The notes under the pieces: model-generated
The model's database searches: none
The model's input: only the letters and a program-made list of their open reading frames with translations
Told to the model about the DNA's origin: nothing
Translations under genes and position numbers: made by a program
Part shown: one piece after another, positions 18,195 through 29,573 of the stretch
How the letters are laid out: each line of letters starts with the position of its first letter
Numbering within the stretch: the stretch's first letter is position 1
Origin: Verrucomicrobiaceae bacterium UBA2429
GTDB lineage: Bacteria; Verrucomicrobiota; Verrucomicrobiia; Verrucomicrobiales; Verrucomicrobiaceae
Assembly: GCA_002343505.1 (NCBI GenBank)
Contig: DDQZ01000056.1
Coordinates: 1 to 64,000 of the forward strand
Direction of reading: 5' to 3'
DNA length: 64,000 nt

Positions 18195-19025
18195 TCACCA
18201 GCGGGCGGGTTTCATTTTCTCAAGGCGCGCGCGCATTTCCTCAAGCGCGCCGATGACGAGAGCGGTCTCGTACTCAAAGACCATTCCGGGTGTCAGCGCG
18301 AAGGTGCGCAACGGCGCGAGGTAGGAGCAGTCGCCCCGGTCGCCGGCGCGCACGCGGTAGCAGGTGAGCAGCTCAGCGTGCGGGCACCAAATGCCGATGC
18401 CCTGGTCGCGCGCGTCCACCCAGGCGGCCCAGCCTTTGCCGGGGCGGAAGTATTCGTTGGGAAATCCGGGCTGCTTCCTGACCAGGGCGCCCGCCGCGCC
18501 GGCGAAGACGAGGGTGTCGAGCACAGGCTGGACAAAGAGGGCGGGCAGCTCCTGATGACGCGGGGCGTGGCTGGTGCCGCCCTTGTGGGTGACGCGGAAT
18601 TTCATCCGCGCCGCGCCATTCTCCAGGCGCAGCCATTGCTCCATGACGATCTCGGACAATACCTTCCCAGTGGCCCAATGGCGGGGACGTGTTTTGGCAT
18701 AGATCAGTCCGGCCTCGGCACGTTGTTCAATGACAGCGGACGGCTCGTTCCTCCAGGAGCCGCCTTGCACAGGATTGTAGCGCCAAGGCTTGCCGTTCCA
18801 ATCGCTGCCATCCTCGTCGCCGTAGTAGGACTGCTGGAGGTAGCGACCCGCATCGAAGGTGTTGAGCAGGTTTTCCCCGCCGGAACGCGAGAACCAGCCG
18901 ATGCACGCGCCCGCCTTGAGGTCCACGCCAAGACGCGCCAAGCCATCGTCAATCCAGAGCCAGCCATCCTGGGCGGCTGCGGTGGCGGCGCATCCGGCCA
19001 GGAGGATGGCAAGAAGGGGCTTCAT
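18195..19025 (-). CDS. Hypothetical secreted protein
   Basis: 276 residues with a clear N-terminal signal (MKPLLAILLAGCAATAAAQD). An internal Cys in LLAGC could serve as a lipobox. The mature part is Trp/Tyr/Gly-rich with beta-strand character: CIGWFSRSGGENLLNTFDAG, QQSYYGDEDGSDWNGKPW, RYNPVQGG. This looks like a carbohydrate-active or mutarotase-like beta-sandwich, but I cannot name a family. The start is 21 bases after the dapL stop and the stop is 48 bases before the hemC start, so read-through between the three is possible. Confidence 0.65.
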   Translation of the reverse strand: MKPLLAILLAGCAATAAAQDGWLWIDDGLARLGVDLKAGACIGWFSRSGGENLLNTFDAGRYLQQSYYGDEDGSDWNGKPWRYNPVQGGSWRNEPSAVIEQRAEAGLIYAKTRPRHWATGKVLSEIVMEQWLRLENGAARMKFRVTHKGGTSHAPRHQELPALFVQPVLDTLVFAGAAGALVRKQPGFPNEYFRPGKGWAAWVDARDQGIGIWCPHAELLTCYRVRAGDRGDCSYLAPLRTFALTPGMVFEYETALVIGALEEMRARLEKMKPARW

Positions 19026-19046
19026 GAGAGCGGCGGCACTCGCCGG

Positions 19047-20279
19047 TCACAGCGCGGCGATGCGCTTGCAGACTTCCTCGACGTTCGCGCGGCTGTTGAA
19101 GGCGCTGATGCGGAAGTAGCCTTCACCGGCGCTGCCGAAGCCGCTGCCGGGGGTGATGACCACGTTCGCTTCGTTGAGCATCTTGTCGAACATCTGCCAG
19201 CTTGTAAGGCCGTCCGGGCAGCCGACCCAGACGTAAGGCGCGTTCACTCCGCCATAGACGGTGAGTCCGGCCTTCCGGCAGGCTTCGACGAGCAGCTTCG
19301 CGTTGCCCATGTAGTGCTCGATGAGCGCGGCCACCTGCGCCTTGCCTTCGGGACTGTAGATGGCCTCGGCACCGCGCTGCACGATGTAGCTGCAGCCATT
19401 GAACTTCGTACTGTGACGGCGGCTCCAAAGCGGGTGGATGGCCTGCTGCGTGCCGTCATTCTTTTTGCCCATCAGTCCTTTCGGAATGACGACCACGGCG
19501 CAGCGCACGCCGGTGAAACCGCCGTTCTTCGAGAAGCTGCGGAACTCGATCGCGCAATCGCGGGCACCTTCGATCTCGAAGATGGAGCGCGGCACTTCGG
19601 GATCCTGGATGAAGGCCTCGTAGGCGGCGTCATAAAGGATGATCGTGCCATTGGCGCGGGCGTATTTCACCCAGGCTTCAAGCTGGGCACGCGTGGCGGT
19701 GGCTCCGGTGGGATTGTTCGGGTAGCAGAGATAGACGAGGTCCACCGCCTCGTCGGGGATGGCGGGCACGAAGCCGTTCTCCGGCGTGCATTTGAGGTAG
19801 TGCAGTCCGGCGTAGGCGCCGCTCGCGTCCGCCTCGCCTGTGTTGCCGGCCATGACGTTGGTGTCCACATAGACGGGATAGACGGGGTCGGTGATGGCGA
19901 TCTTGTTCCCCGCGCCGAAGATGTCGAGGATGTTGCCGGTGTCGCACTTGCTGCCGTCGGAGATGAATATCTCATCGGCCTCCACGTTGATGCCGCGGGC
20001 TTTGAAATCGTTGTCGGCAATCGCATTGCGCAGGAAGTCGTAACCCTGCTCCGGGCCGTAGCCGCGGAAGCTGTTGCGGTCGCCCATCTCATCCACGGCC
20101 TTGTGCATCGCGTCGCGCACGGCCTGCGGCAGCGCCTCGGTCACATCGCCGATGCCGCAGCGGATCAGGCGCTTCGCGGCCTCAGGGTTCGCCTCGGTGA
20201 AGGCTTTGACGCGCCGGGCGATTTCGGGGAAGAGGTAACCGGCTTTGAGCTTGTTGTAGTTTTCGTTGATGTAGGCCAT
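19047..20279 (-). CDS. dapL: LL-diaminopimelate aminotransferase
   Basis: 410 residues from ATG 20279 ([20 protein letters not shown]), matching the normal DapL length and N-terminus; earlier in-frame codons are non-coding. It converts tetrahydrodipicolinate directly to LL-diaminopimelate with Glu as amino donor, a one-step route to lysine and peptidoglycan found in plants, Chlamydiae and Verrucomicrobiota. Seen: [59 protein letters not shown] and the PLP-lysine motif [15 protein letters not shown] (Lys about 248). It supports the PVC-group assignment. Confidence 0.94.
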   Translation of the reverse strand: MAYINENYNKLKAGYLFPEIARRVKAFTEANPEAAKRLIRCGIGDVTEALPQAVRDAMHKAVDEMGDRNSFRGYGPEQGYDFLRNAIADNDFKARGINVEADEIFISDGSKCDTGNILDIFGAGNKIAITDPVYPVYVDTNVMAGNTGEADASGAYAGLHYLKCTPENGFVPAIPDEAVDLVYLCYPNNPTGATATRAQLEAWVKYARANGTIILYDAAYEAFIQDPEVPRSIFEIEGARDCAIEFRSFSKNGGFTGVRCAVVVIPKGLMGKKNDGTQQAIHPLWSRRHSTKFNGCSYIVQRGAEAIYSPEGKAQVAALIEHYMGNAKLLVEACRKAGLTVYGGVNAPYVWVGCPDGLTSWQMFDKMLNEANVVITPGSGFGSAGEGYFRISAFNSRANVEEVCKRIAAL

Positions 20280-20341
20280 GGCGGGAAAAACGGGCCGCCA
20301 GTGTGGCGAGTCATGGCCGGGATGCAACTGCGGGACGTGAA

Positions 20342-20369
20342 AGGTTCCCGGCAATCCAGCCGGGAACCT
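20342..20369 (-). terminator. Intrinsic terminator-like hairpin after the giant repeat gene
   Basis: A perfect 11-base stem (AGGTTCCCGGC with GCCGGGAACCT) and 6-base loop, 26 bases past the stop of the minus-strand gene ending at 20396. Read on the minus strand it is followed by TTTCAC, a short T tract, so Rho-independent termination is plausible. It also separates this transcript from dapL downstream. Confidence 0.7.
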
Positions 20370-20395
20370 GTTCTTTGGGGTGCCTCTTATACAGA

Positions 20396-23300
20396 TCAGG
20401 GTTCCCCCAGAATCACCCGCCCGCTTTCAGGATTTAGATCGTTGGGAATGTTGCTGATGAAGAACCCATAGCCTCCCCTGCTTGCACCCTTTCGAAGCAA
20501 AATGCCTTTGTAGGTGGGAAGTGCCGACGCCGGGATGGCCCAGGTTGGTCTGAAGCTGCCTGACATGGTCCCACTGGGCTGACTCGCTGAGATCGAATAA
20601 TTGGAGCTCACCGGATTCTCGTAAATGACATTGCCGACGATACGGAAGGACGAGATGTCAATTCCAGGATCAGGCAGTTTGCCATACGTGAAGCTGAGCA
20701 GACCGTTGCTGCTTCCCGATGGGACGGTTGGCAGGCCAAGTGTTGTCTGAACATCCCGCATGAAGTCATAAAGAGCACCCACAAGATCCACAGTGATGCC
20801 CTCCGGCCATCCATCTGTGTAGATCTGTGTCTCCTTGTTGAGGCTGGTTGTTCCAATCTGCTCCGGCACAGGTGGACGAATCCATAAAAGGTCGCCTCCC
20901 GTCACATCGCTGTCTGGATGGGCCGTGTCGAAGGACAACATCCCATTCAGATTGCCTCCACGCACGCCAACGCTTCTTCCCGGAACCGCAAGTTGGGCAA
21001 ACAAGATGCACTCATGCCCCTGCGTGATGACTGCGGGCCTGCTATTTACGCGTGTTCCATCAGCCAGGTTCAGGCTCAGGGTTAGTGTTCCATTCGACTT
21101 GAGAGTCATTGTGCCAAATCCATCTCCCTGTGGATAGGCGCTGGCATCTTTCGGTGGCGATTGAGGTTTGCTTGGCAGTGCAAAGGTGTAGAAGCCCTGG
21201 TCAATGGCACCACCCGCCACCGAACTTCTGTTCAGTAGATTGGCAGGAACCGGATTCGCTGCTGAGTAGATGCCTCGGCGTGCCACTCCGGTGCTTGAGT
21301 GCGCCCCGTCCACCAGGCTGATGTCAATGGCACCAGCATTATAGGTCAATGTGAGGAACAATGTGCCGTGCATCAACGTCGCGCCTTTGAGCGGAGTAGT
21401 GAACCAACTGCTGCCGTCGCCATTAAACGCCCCAACAAATCTTTGCTCAATGCCATCGGAGTACCAGTTGCCTGAGACCGCCCCGGTGGATGGAACCAGG
21501 ACAATGTGAATGTAGCCGGTTGTGCGGTTGCTGACAGGCGTGCCTGGCAGCGGACGAATGAGTCCTTGAAAGACATCGCTGCTGCCTGGGGGGCCGGCAA
21601 AGGGGCTTTCGATGAACACTGCGTTGACCTCCGCATCATGACCGGGCATTTGGAATTGGAGCGCCGAGCCTGAGCGCACAGCCCCTGGGGGTGTGGCGGA
21701 CCAATGGCTGAAAACAAATCCAGGTTTGGGCCTCGCCGTCACGGTGATGGCGGTGTTTGGTTCGACCTGGGTTGTGGCCACATGCGGATTCGCGGCATCT
21801 TTCATCAGAGACGTCTTGCCTGTCCCTGGCGTGCCTTTGACGCTCAGGGTATCAATGAAATCCGCATCGAAACCTGCTGGCACCTCGCGAGAGAGGGTAA
21901 GCAGATGCCGACGGGTAAACACAAAGCTCCTGCTGACTGTCGTGGTGTTGCCAGCGTTGTCGTAAGCTGTGACCGCGAGCGTGTTGGGGCCATTCGGCGG
22001 TTCAATATTCAGTGACCAGGGGATGGAGGTGGCTCGTGCGGTTGATCCCAGCATGGCAACGACAGGTTGGGCACCATTGAGCACAACCTCCACCCGATCC
22101 AGCCCGCGTGAATCACCCGCGGAGCCTTGGATCATATAGGGCCAGCCGGCGCTAATGGAAGTGGTGGTGGCTCTTGGCGACGTGACCGTCAAAGTTGGCG
22201 GAGTGGTGTCATCAGCCATGATCTCTATGGTCGTAGATGTCTGACCCTCCACAAGAACACCATTGGTCGCAGCGGTGAGCGTTGCATTGAAGCGCTTGTT
22301 GGTCTGCGTGCCGGTCCTCGGTTTGAGGATGATGACCAGTTCCTTGCTGGTCTCCCCGTCAGCAAAGGCCACAAGCGTGGCTGCGCCTGTCAGATCAATG
22401 TAATCAGTCCCCGCCACGGCCGCCGAGAAGGGCGGATTGGAAACCTGGGCGGTTCCATTGTCCGTTTGCATCGTGACGGTGGTGGGGGTGCTGCCGTCTG
22501 TGCGGACAAGGGTCAGCACCACGGCGTCAGCCCCCTGCTGAACGGTGTATTTCGGGGCGCCAAAGCTGACGCCTCCCTCTCCGATGACAAGCGGATGCAC
22601 AAGCTGGCTGCTGTTCCCTGCGGAGTCCATTGCTGTCAGGGTGACGTTGAGGATTCCAGGGTTTGCAATCAACGTGCCAGCGGGCGGAGTTTGCAGAACC
22701 TCTGTTACCTCCACGTTGTCAGCCACGGCCACCTGAGGAGTGAAGTCCGGAACATTAGTTCCCACACGAATCCCACCCGGTGTGAAGCCGCCAGGTGGAG
22801 GGCTGATCATCGGGGGCGTGGTGTCATTCACCGTCAGGTTCAAAGTCAGTGTGGTGGAGTTTCCGAGGGTGTCGGTGGCTGTCAGAGTCACCGGATGCAC
22901 CCCGACGCTCACGAGCGTTCCCGCCGGAGGCTCCTGGACAAAGCTGGCCACTCCAATGGGGTCCGCCGGAACAGTCTGGTTTTTGTAGTTCGGTACACTG
23001 GCCATGCCTGTGGGCCCCGATCCGATGACGAGAGGCTGAAAGCCAGGTCCTGGAGGTGTCGTGATTGTTGGCCCGGTGCCATCCACTCTGATGGGAAGCG
23101 TGGGGCTGGTGAAGGCGTGGTTCCCCGCCGCATCCGTGACCCTCCCTTTGAGGGTGTAAACGCCTTCATCGAGCGTGAATGTGACCGAACCCGTGGTGCC
23201 GCTTCCGACCGGCACATCATTGGCCAGGACCGTGTAAGTCAAAGGAGTGCCGGGTGGCGTGGCACCATCGCTCCATCCTGAAAGCCAGACGGTGACCAGG

Positions 23301-26300
23301 GTTCCTGGAAGCCTGGGATCGAAGTTGTTGTTAACGATGAGATTCGGCGTGCTGCTGACCGGAGGCGTGGTGTCCTGCACGGTGACCACAAAGCTGCCCG
23401 TCGTGGTGAAACCATGGCTGTCGGTCGCACTCACGGAGACGGTCGTTGACCCCAGGGGGAAAATGCTGCCGCTGCTCTTGCTCAGCACCGGTGCCAGCGC
23501 ACCGTCTTCAGCATCCTCGGCCGTGACCGTGAAGGTTGCAGGCGCGCCCGAAAAACTTGTGGCCTCGACGATGATCGGTGAGTCAGGCAGATGGAGTTCT
23601 GGGGGCGTGTTGCTGATGGAGCCTCCCTTGAAGCGGGCCAGTGCGAAGTTTGTTATCGTGCCACTGTCAGGATCATACACATGGCCTCCTACAAGAATGT
23701 TGCCATCCGCCTGCAGGAGCATGCTTGACGGCTCATTGTATCCCTCGTCAGGCCCATGCTGGGCGAAGGCCTTGCCTCCGGTGCCGAACCCGGCATCCAA
23801 CGCTCCGTTGGGCAGCAACCGGGCGAGCGCAAAGCGATAATCGCCTGTCCTTGCTGCCAAGAGCACCTTGCCACCTTCTTCAATTTGCACCCCCTCACAA
23901 AAGTTTTCCCCTGGACCAAGATTCACCACCACCTTGCCCCCATTGCCAAAACTCATGTCCAGGCTGCCATTTTCCAAACACCGTACCAAACAAGCGTCAC
24001 TATCAGTGCCCTGGCCGCTAAAACTAATCCCTGCCACCACAATGTTGCCGTCAGACTGCAAAGCCACGCCAGTTGCAAAATCATGGGTTGCACGAACATC
24101 GGTTAACAGAATTCCGTCATCGCTGAAACTGGGGTCCAATGTGCCGGTTTCAAGATAGCGCAGCAGCAGAAGATCGCGTTCAGTATTGGTATCGGTATTG
24201 CCTGCCACCACAATTTTTCCATCAGGCTGAATGGCTATCGCAGATGCCCCTTCGTAGTAGCCTCCGAGGTCAGTAACCACTCTGCCGCCATTTCCAAAAC
24301 TCGAATCCATTTCTCCAGAGGGCAACAAGCGAACCAACGCGATGTCGTTTAAGCCGTTGCCAGCCACGACAATCTTGCCATCCGCCTGGAGTGTCATCGC
24401 AGCCAGAAATGCGTCAGCACCCACGTCTGTTAGTGCGATTCCACCGGTGCCAAATTCGCCGTCCAGTGCACCTGTTTCCGTGTAGCGTGTGACCAAAAAG
24501 GAATAGCCCAAGAACTGAGTCCAGGTTCTGCCTGCCACCAGTATTTTCCCGTCTGGCTGGACGACCACACTTCTGCCCTCGCTCCCATCTCCAATGACCG
24601 TGACAACCTTGCCTCCATTGCCAAAGCTGGTGTCAAGCGAACCGTCAGGATTGTGGCGGATCAAGCACAGATGAAACGCGTCAGCGGAGGTCGATGCCTG
24701 CCCAGTCATCAGGATCTTGCCATCCGCCTGCTCGGCGATGCTAAAGCAAAGATCCTGACTGCCAGAATAGTCCGGCGCGATGTCCGTCACGGCCCATCCA
24801 CCCTGCCCGAAATTGGCGATCAACTCCCCTGGCAGTGCGATGGCCACCGTGAAGGGCAGGGTTTGCTCATTGCCCGCGGCATCCAGCGCGCTCAGCGTCA
24901 CCGGCAGCAGGCCGGAGGGGTGGATGCTGCCCGGTGCGGGAGTCTGAACCAGGCTGCCGGCAAACAGGCCGTTGTCAGAGACGGTGGCACGACTGCGGAA
25001 ATCGGGCAGCGGTTCGCCGGTCAGTTCCGCCAGATTGGAGAAGCTGCCCGCGATGACCGGCGGCGTCGTGTCCTGGATCGTCACCGTGGCGGTGTCTTGA
25101 TAAAGCCCGTTGACGATGGTGTAGGTGAAGCTGTCCGCACCCGCGAATCCCGGCCCGGGAGTGTAAGTGACCGTCGTGCCATTGTTTGTGATGGTCACAG
25201 CGCCGTGCGTGCCCTGGGTGACGGCGGAAATCAGCGTGTAGGGCGCCTGGACCGTGTCGTTGCTCATGACGGAGATCACAGCCGCCGCAGGTGCGGCCTC
25301 GACCGTGTCATCCATGGCATCCACCGGCGCATAGACCACCAGGTCGGTGAAAACGATGGAGGTGGGATCGTAAAGGCTGCCCTCGCCATAGTGGATGGTC
25401 AGACCCGCAGTGCCAGAGGCATTGTTGAGCCTGCCTCCGTTTGCCACATTAACAAAAACTCCGCTCAGTTGGGTGGAGGTCAGAACGGTGAATATCTCGC
25501 CTCCGGTCAACTGGCTTTCAAAACCATTGATGAAGTCAAACTCGATGCCGCCGCCGAGCAGCACCGAGGCGTTGGCGAGAATTTGGTCATAGAGCGTGCC
25601 CCCGGTGGTGCCGCCCAGGTTGAAGCGCAGCAGGCTGCCACCGGCCATGGCCACGTCACCCACGACATTGAGAACGCCTGCGGACCCCGCGCCCCCGGCC
25701 TCGACAATGCCGCTAGTGATGTTCAGCGGCGCGTTGATGGTTCCGTGCGCCGCCAGCGTGCCGCCGTTGATGTTGACATTGCCAGCGGTCAGCACCGCAT
25801 TATTGGTCAATAGCGTGCTGCCTGCGGACTGGGAGTAGCTGGACACTCCTGCGGGCCCGATGCGGAGTTCCGTGGTGCTGTCCTCCACACGGAGGATGCC
25901 GGAGTTGGTCAGGTTGCCGCCGGTGGTGAAGTCACGATTGTTCCGCAGGATGAAGGAGCCCTGAATGCTGGACAGGGTGTTGATCTTGGCAAAGCTGGAG
26001 CCCGCGCCGTCAAGGATCACACCAGCGTTGCTGCCGATGGTCGTGATGCTGCTGCTGCCGGAGCTGAAGTTGAGGGCTGCGCCGTTGCTTACCTCCCAAT
26101 TGCCGCTGACAAGGGTTGTGCCGGACTGGCTTGGGGTGTTGCTGGCAAGCGCAAGCACACCGCTCCGCACCTGCACGGTGCCGCCGGACTGCACGGTGAG
26201 GTTCACCGTGTTGGTGCCGCTGCCCAGCGTGCCGCCGATGGTGGTGGTGGCCCCGCCGGCGCTCTTGCGCAGGATGCCGCCGCCTTCCACCACCAACGCG

Positions 26301-28240
26301 CCGTTGGCGCTGTTGGCGTTGTTGTCGCCGATCTGCTGGTCGTTCTGGATGTCGAAGAGCCCGCCGTTTTGCACGCGGATGGTGCCGTCGGCCAGGTTGA
26401 TGTTGCCGGCACCCGTCCAGGTCGTGATCGCCGTGCCCGTGCCGCCCCCGATGTGCAAGGCGCGGCCTGCGATCTCCTTGACCGGCGTGCCGCTGATGTT
26501 GAGCGCGCCGCCGCCGTCAATCTGCGTGGTGCCGGCGCCGCTCATCGTGCCGCCGGACCAGTTGAGCACGCCGCCGCTGTTGACCGTCAGCGTGCCGGCG
26601 CCAGTGAGCATGGAGCCGGTGGCGGACATCTCCAAAAGCCCGTTGACCGCCGTGGGGCCGCTGATGGTCATGGTGTTGTTGTTGCGCACCGCCCCGGTGC
26701 CGCTGCCGTCGCTGCCGCCGTTGATGACTCCGCCGTTGAAGGTGAACGCGCTGTTCAAGTCCATGCGCGCGCCGCTGCTGACCTCCAGCTTGCCGGTGCC
26801 TGTCACGCTGCCGCCGCCCACCAGGCTGAGCACGCCGCTGCGGCCCTGCACGGTGCCGTCTTCCTGCACGGTGAGGATGACCGTGTTGCTGCCGTTGCCG
26901 AGGCTGCCGCCGATCTGAGTGGTGCCCGTGCCCACGCTCTTGCGCAGGATGCCGCCGCCGCCCACCACCACCGCGCCGTTGATGCTGTTGGCGTTGTTGT
27001 CGCCGATCTGCGCGTCGTTCTGGATGTCGAACAGCCCGCCCTCGGACACGGTGATCCTGCCGTCCTCCAGATTGATCCTGCCGGTGCCCGTCCACGTCGC
27101 CACCGCCCCCTCCCCGCTGATGTTGAAAAAGCGGCCCGAGATCACCTTGTCGCCGCTGCCGCTGATGCTGGCCGTCGCGCCCTCCAGCAGGTTGGTCACA
27201 CCGCCGGCGGTGTCCATCGCCCCGCCGCTGAACTCGAACGTGCCGCTGATGTTCAGCGTGCCCGCGCCGCCCAGAGTGCCGCTGCTGATGCCGAAGTTCT
27301 CCGCGTCCACCGTCACCATGCCGGCCACATCCAGCCGCCCGCCCGCCACGCTGGTGCGGCCCGCGCCGGTGATGGCGGCTGTCTGCATGTCCACCGTTGT
27401 CAGCGTCTGCGTGCCGCCGGTGAACTGGATGGTGCCGTTCTCCCCGGCATGGAAGGTGCCGCTGCTGGTGCCGCCTCCGTTGAGCAGCAGCGTCCTGGCA
27501 TTGGCATTGGCCGTGCCGTGGTTGCTGAAGGTGCCCAGGAAGCGCAGCGTGCCGCTTTGCACCTCCACCAGACCGCCGGCGTTGACCGTCGTGTTCACCG
27601 TGTTGGTGCCGCTGCCCAGCGTGCCGCCGATGGTGGTGGTGGCCCCGCCGGCGCTCTTGCGCAGGATGCCGCCGCCTTCCACCACCAACGCGCCGTTGGC
27701 GCTGTTGGCGTTGTTGTCGCCGATCTGCTGGTCGTTCTGGATGTCGAAGAGCCCGCCGGTCTGCATGCGGATGATGCCGTCGGCCAGGTTGATGTTGCCG
27801 GCACCCGTCCAGGTCGTGATCGCCGTGCCCGTGCCGCCCCCGATGTTCAAGGCGCGGCCCGCGATCTCCTTGAGGGCCGTGCCGCTGATGTTGAGCGTCG
27901 CACCACTGGCGATCTGCGTGATGCCAGTTCCGCTGAAGGTTCCTCCCGTCCATGCGGATCCGATCCCATGTAGTGTCAGCGTGTGCGCGCCATTGATGGT
28001 GCCGCCTCCAAAAAGGAGGTTTTGAATGGCGACTGCCATGTCCACCGTGACCGTGCTGGCGTTCACCGTGGCGTTCCAGTTCTGTCCGTTCTGTCCGTTG
28101 ATGGGGGCAAAGCTGTTGGGACTCCAGATCAAGGCGTTGGACCAATTTCCAGAGGTGTTCAGCGTGGCGCTGCCGTCCTGTGCCAGGGCACTCATGGCGG
28201 TCAGCAGCATGGCGGAGGTGGCGATGAGGCGCGTTTTCAT
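20396..28240 (-). CDS. Giant secreted mosaic repeat protein (beta-helix repeats, delta-60, HYR, Calx-beta, InlB-like)
   Basis: 2614 residues with a Sec signal ([21 protein letters not shown]). Order: autotransporter-like, Gly/Thr/Asn-rich beta-helix repeats to about 960, including three large units near 115-216, 354-457 and 579-680 ([34 protein letters not shown]); an Ig-like domain with [13 protein letters not shown]; about seven delta-60 repeats at roughly 1143-1533 (FGNGGKVV plus [11 protein letters not shown]); several HYR-type domains ([29 protein letters not shown]); a Calx-beta domain ([18 protein letters not shown]); an Ig-like domain; an InlB-B-like segment ([20 protein letters not shown]); and a C-terminal region of unknown fold. 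There is no terminal aromatic residue and no recognisable barrel or PEP-CTERM anchor, so its attachment is unclear. It is probably an adhesin or surface stalk. A small FN3-like gene lies 62 bases upstream. Confidence 0.88.
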   Translation of the reverse strand: MKTRLIATSAMLLTAMSALAQDGSATLNTSGNWSNALIWSPNSFAPINGQNGQNWNATVNASTVTVDMAVAIQNLLFGGGTINGAHTLTLHGIGSAWTGGTFSGTGITQIASGATLNISGTALKEIAGRALNIGGGTGTAITTWTGAGNINLADGIIRMQTGGLFDIQNDQQIGDNNANSANGALVVEGGGILRKSAGGATTTIGGTLGSGTNTVNTTVNAGGLVEVQSGTLRFLGTFSNHGTANANARTLLLNGGGTSSGTFHAGENGTIQFTGGTQTLTTVDMQTAAITGAGRTSVAGGRLDVAGMVTVDAENFGISSGTLGGAGTLNISGTFEFSGGAMDTAGGVTNLLEGATASISGSGDKVISGRFFNISGEGAVATWTGTGRINLEDGRITVSEGGLFDIQNDAQIGDNNANSINGAVVVGGGGILRKSVGTGTTQIGGSLGNGSNTVILTVQEDGTVQGRSGVLSLVGGGSVTGTGKLEVSSGARMDLNSAFTFNGGVINGGSDGSGTGAVRNNNTMTISGPTAVNGLLEMSATGSMLTGAGTLTVNSGGVLNWSGGTMSGAGTTQIDGGGALNISGTPVKEIAGRALHIGGGTGTAITTWTGAGNINLADGTIRVQNGGLFDIQNDQQIGDNNANSANGALVVEGGGILRKSAGGATTTIGGTLGSGTNTVNLTVQSGGTVQVRSGVLALASNTPSQSGTTLVSGNWEVSNGAALNFSSGSSSITTIGSNAGVILDGAGSSFAKINTLSSIQGSFILRNNRDFTTGGNLTNSGILRVEDSTTELRIGPAGVSSYSQSAGSTLLTNNAVLTAGNVNINGGTLAAHGTINAPLNITSGIVEAGGAGSAGVLNVVGDVAMAGGSLLRFNLGGTTGGTLYDQILANASVLLGGGIEFDFINGFESQLTGGEIFTVLTSTQLSGVFVNVANGGRLNNASGTAGLTIHYGEGSLYDPTSIVFTDLVVYAPVDAMDDTVEAAPAAAVISVMSNDTVQAPYTLISAVTQGTHGAVTITNNGTTVTYTPGPGFAGADSFTYTIVNGLYQDTATVTIQDTTPPVIAGSFSNLAELTGEPLPDFRSRATVSDNGLFAGSLVQTPAPGSIHPSGLLPVTLSALDAAGNEQTLPFTVAIALPGELIANFGQGGWAVTDIAPDYSGSQDLCFSIAEQADGKILMTGQASTSADAFHLCLIRHNPDGSLDTSFGNGGKVVTVIGDGSEGRSVVVQPDGKILVAGRTWTQFLGYSFLVTRYTETGALDGEFGTGGIALTDVGADAFLAAMTLQADGKIVVAGNGLNDIALVRLLPSGEMDSSFGNGGRVVTDLGGYYEGASAIAIQPDGKIVVAGNTDTNTERDLLLLRYLETGTLDPSFSDDGILLTDVRATHDFATGVALQSDGNIVVAGISFSGQGTDSDACLVRCLENGSLDMSFGNGGKVVVNLGPGENFCEGVQIEEGGKVLLAARTGDYRFALARLLPNGALDAGFGTGGKAFAQHGPDEGYNEPSSMLLQADGNILVGGHVYDPDSGTITNFALARFKGGSISNTPPELHLPDSPIIVEATSFSGAPATFTVTAEDAEDGALAPVLSKSSGSIFPLGSTTVSVSATDSHGFTTTGSFVVTVQDTTPPVSSTPNLIVNNNFDPRLPGTLVTVWLSGWSDGATPPGTPLTYTVLANDVPVGSGTTGSVTFTLDEGVYTLKGRVTDAAGNHAFTSPTLPIRVDGTGPTITTPPGPGFQPLVIGSGPTGMASVPNYKNQTVPADPIGVASFVQEPPAGTLVSVGVHPVTLTATDTLGNSTTLTLNLTVNDTTPPMISPPPGGFTPGGIRVGTNVPDFTPQVAVADNVEVTEVLQTPPAGTLIANPGILNVTLTAMDSAGNSSQLVHPLVIGEGGVSFGAPKYTVQQGADAVVLTLVRTDGSTPTTVTMQTDNGTAQVSNPPFSAAVAGTDYIDLTGAATLVAFADGETSKELVIILKPRTGTQTNKRFNATLTAATNGVLVEGQTSTTIEIMADDTTPPTLTVTSPRATTTSISAGWPYMIQGSAGDSRGLDRVEVVLNGAQPVVAMLGSTARATSIPWSLNIEPPNGPNTLAVTAYDNAGNTTTVSRSFVFTRRHLLTLSREVPAGFDADFIDTLSVKGTPGTGKTSLMKDAANPHVATTQVEPNTAITVTARPKPGFVFSHWSATPPGAVRSGSALQFQMPGHDAEVNAVFIESPFAGPPGSSDVFQGLIRPLPGTPVSNRTTGYIHIVLVPSTGAVSGNWYSDGIEQRFVGAFNGDGSSWFTTPLKGATLMHGTLFLTLTYNAGAIDISLVDGAHSSTGVARRGIYSAANPVPANLLNRSSVAGGAIDQGFYTFALPSKPQSPPKDASAYPQGDGFGTMTLKSNGTLTLSLNLADGTRVNSRPAVITQGHECILFAQLAVPGRSVGVRGGNLNGMLSFDTAHPDSDVTGGDLLWIRPPVPEQIGTTSLNKETQIYTDGWPEGITVDLVGALYDFMRDVQTTLGLPTVPSGSSNGLLSFTYGKLPDPGIDISSFRIVGNVIYENPVSSNYSISASQPSGTMSGSFRPTWAIPASALPTYKGILLRKGASRGGYGFFISNIPNDLNPESGRVILGEP
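26201..26505 (-). repeat. 305-base direct repeat, copy A, inside the giant gene
   Basis: Nearly identical to 27593-27897 in length and sequence, with only scattered substitutions. It encodes one beta-helix unit containing [27 protein letters not shown] and [17 protein letters not shown] more diverged third unit lies around 26870-27180. The identity at DNA level suggests recent duplication or gene conversion. Confidence 0.85.
27593..27897 (-). repeat. 305-base direct repeat, copy B, inside the giant gene
   Basis: Partner of 26201-26505 in the same orientation and reading frame, 1392 bases apart. Recombination between the two would delete exactly 464 codons without a frameshift. Confidence 0.85.
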
Positions 28241-28302
28241 GGCGATGGGATGAGGAGTTGGAGTTTAGGAGGGCGGGTGGCTTGGAGAGGGGCGGTGGCC
28301 GC

Positions 28303-28992
28303 TCATGCGGCGACGGTGATGCTGGCTTCGTCGCTCCACTGGCCGACGCGCTGGTCGCCCACGCGGAAGATGGCCTTGTATTTCCACACGGCGGGGGTGG
28401 CGGGCAGGGGCGCGGTGTCCAGGTAGTCCGGCGTGGAGTCGTAGGTGAGCACCTGGTAGCCGCCGCCGCGGTCCACATGGATCTCGATCATGTCCAGGAA
28501 GGCGCTCTGCCCCTGCCAGCCCCAGCGCGCGAGCACCTGGCCGCCGCTCAACTCCAGGGTCAGTTGCGGCTTGAAGACGCTGAAGTCCGGGCCGGTCTGC
28601 ACGGGGCCTTCGATGCCCAGGGCCTCGCCCATGGCGATGTTGTAGGCGGGGTGGGCCTTGATGATCCTTGCCAGGGCGCGGAAGCGCTTTTCCACGCCGG
28701 GGAGCACGGCGGCCACGGGCGCGGGCATGGTGGGGGTTTCCGGGGGCGGCGTGCCGGCGGCGCCGCCATCGCGCGTGAAGTCCTTCCAGGCGCTCCACTG
28801 CTGGGCGCACTGGGCGCAGATGTCCTGGCTGTTCAGGACAAAGGTGAAGTAGTCCGCATCCGCAGCCTGGGCGGTGATCTGCCCGGCGCTCAAGCCGAGT
28901 GTGGCGGCATAGTCACCGATGTGGGTCTTGAACTGGGTGGTCTGCGCGGCGAATTCGGCGTCGCGCCGTTTGATGAAGTCTGACTTTGGCAT
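28303..28992 (-). CDS. Hypothetical FN3-like protein
   Basis: 229 residues from ATG 28992, chosen because AAGGAG stands 10 bases upstream, one of the few good ribosome sites in the window. The frame is open further back, and an ATG at 29157 would give 284 residues. The N-terminal half is helical (MPKSDFIKRRDAEFAAQ). The C-terminal half resembles a fibronectin-III-type domain: VLARWGWQGQSAFLDMIEIH, YLDTAPLPATPAVWKYKAIF, ERVGDQR-like RVGDQRVGQWSDEASITV. There is no signal peptide. Similar small proteins occur beside large repeat proteins in Verrucomicrobiota as far as I recall, but I cannot name a function. It lies 62 bases upstream of the giant gene and is probably co-transcribed with it. Confidence 0.7.
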   Translation of the reverse strand: MPKSDFIKRRDAEFAAQTTQFKTHIGDYAATLGLSAGQITAQAADADYFTFVLNSQDICAQCAQQWSAWKDFTRDGGAAGTPPPETPTMPAPVAAVLPGVEKRFRALARIIKAHPAYNIAMGEALGIEGPVQTGPDFSVFKPQLTLELSGGQVLARWGWQGQSAFLDMIEIHVDRGGGYQVLTYDSTPDYLDTAPLPATPAVWKYKAIFRVGDQRVGQWSDEASITVAA

Positions 28993-29238
28993 GGCGTGTT
29001 TTCTCCTTTTTGGCGGTTGGTTGGGTGGTGGTTGTGCGGCGGAATTCGGATCGTAAACCCAGCCCGGTTCCCCATACTCGATCAGGTAGCTTGGCGAGCC
29101 CCATCGGGCATTTTTGTCGTCATAGCGAATATGGGAATCCCAGGTCAGAACTCTCATGGACGTGGTTGTGCTTGGTGATGGCGGCGCGGCAGGCGGGCCG
29201 TGCCGCCCGGCCCGCCGCACTGCCACCCACGGACCCTG

Positions 29239-29427
29239 GGTGGATGCGCGCCGGCGGCAGGTGCGCATGTGCGGATGACTGGCGCGCGTGTACCGATGAC
29301 CGGTACGCGCGCACCGGCGGCGGGTACCTGCGCACCGGTGACTGGCGCGCGTGTACCGACGACCCGTACGCGCGCACCCAGGCCCGGTGCATGCGCACGG
29401 CTTGCGGGTGCGCGCGCTCCCGCCCGG
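29239..29427. repeat. 21-base minisatellite, nine degenerate units
   Basis: Nine units of 21 bases. On the plus strand they translate to 7-residue units such as GARVPMT, GTRAPAA, GTCAPVT, GARVPTT and GARAPAR. Because the period is a multiple of three and the units lack stops, both strands stay open through it. No ORF across it has a convincing start or homologue. It lies in the roughly 580-base gap between the FN3-like gene and the LuxR gene; apart from a peptide-like stretch at 29000-29157 (TWDSHIRYDDKNARWGSPSY, minus strand, in frame with the FN3-like gene), I see nothing else in that gap. Confidence 0.8.
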
Positions 29428-29573
29428 CGCGCAGACCCACCCGAAGGGCGTGGAAGGCATCCCCGGCGGCGGGCGGGCGGGCGTGGCAAGCACTGGCCCG
29501 GGACGCGCTTAGGGATGGTGAAGCGGTGTGCATGGTGTGACGCGGGATTTTTTCGCGTATTTCATGGGCGAGT

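Noticed and set aside
18132..20471. Plus-strand open frame of about 779 codons over dapL and its neighbour
   Set aside because: Antisense of two supported genes, with repetitive Ala/Gly/His composition and no domain.
29120..29533. Minus-strand protein of 137 residues across the minisatellite
   Set aside because: Open only because the 21-base period carries no stops; composition is repeat-driven.
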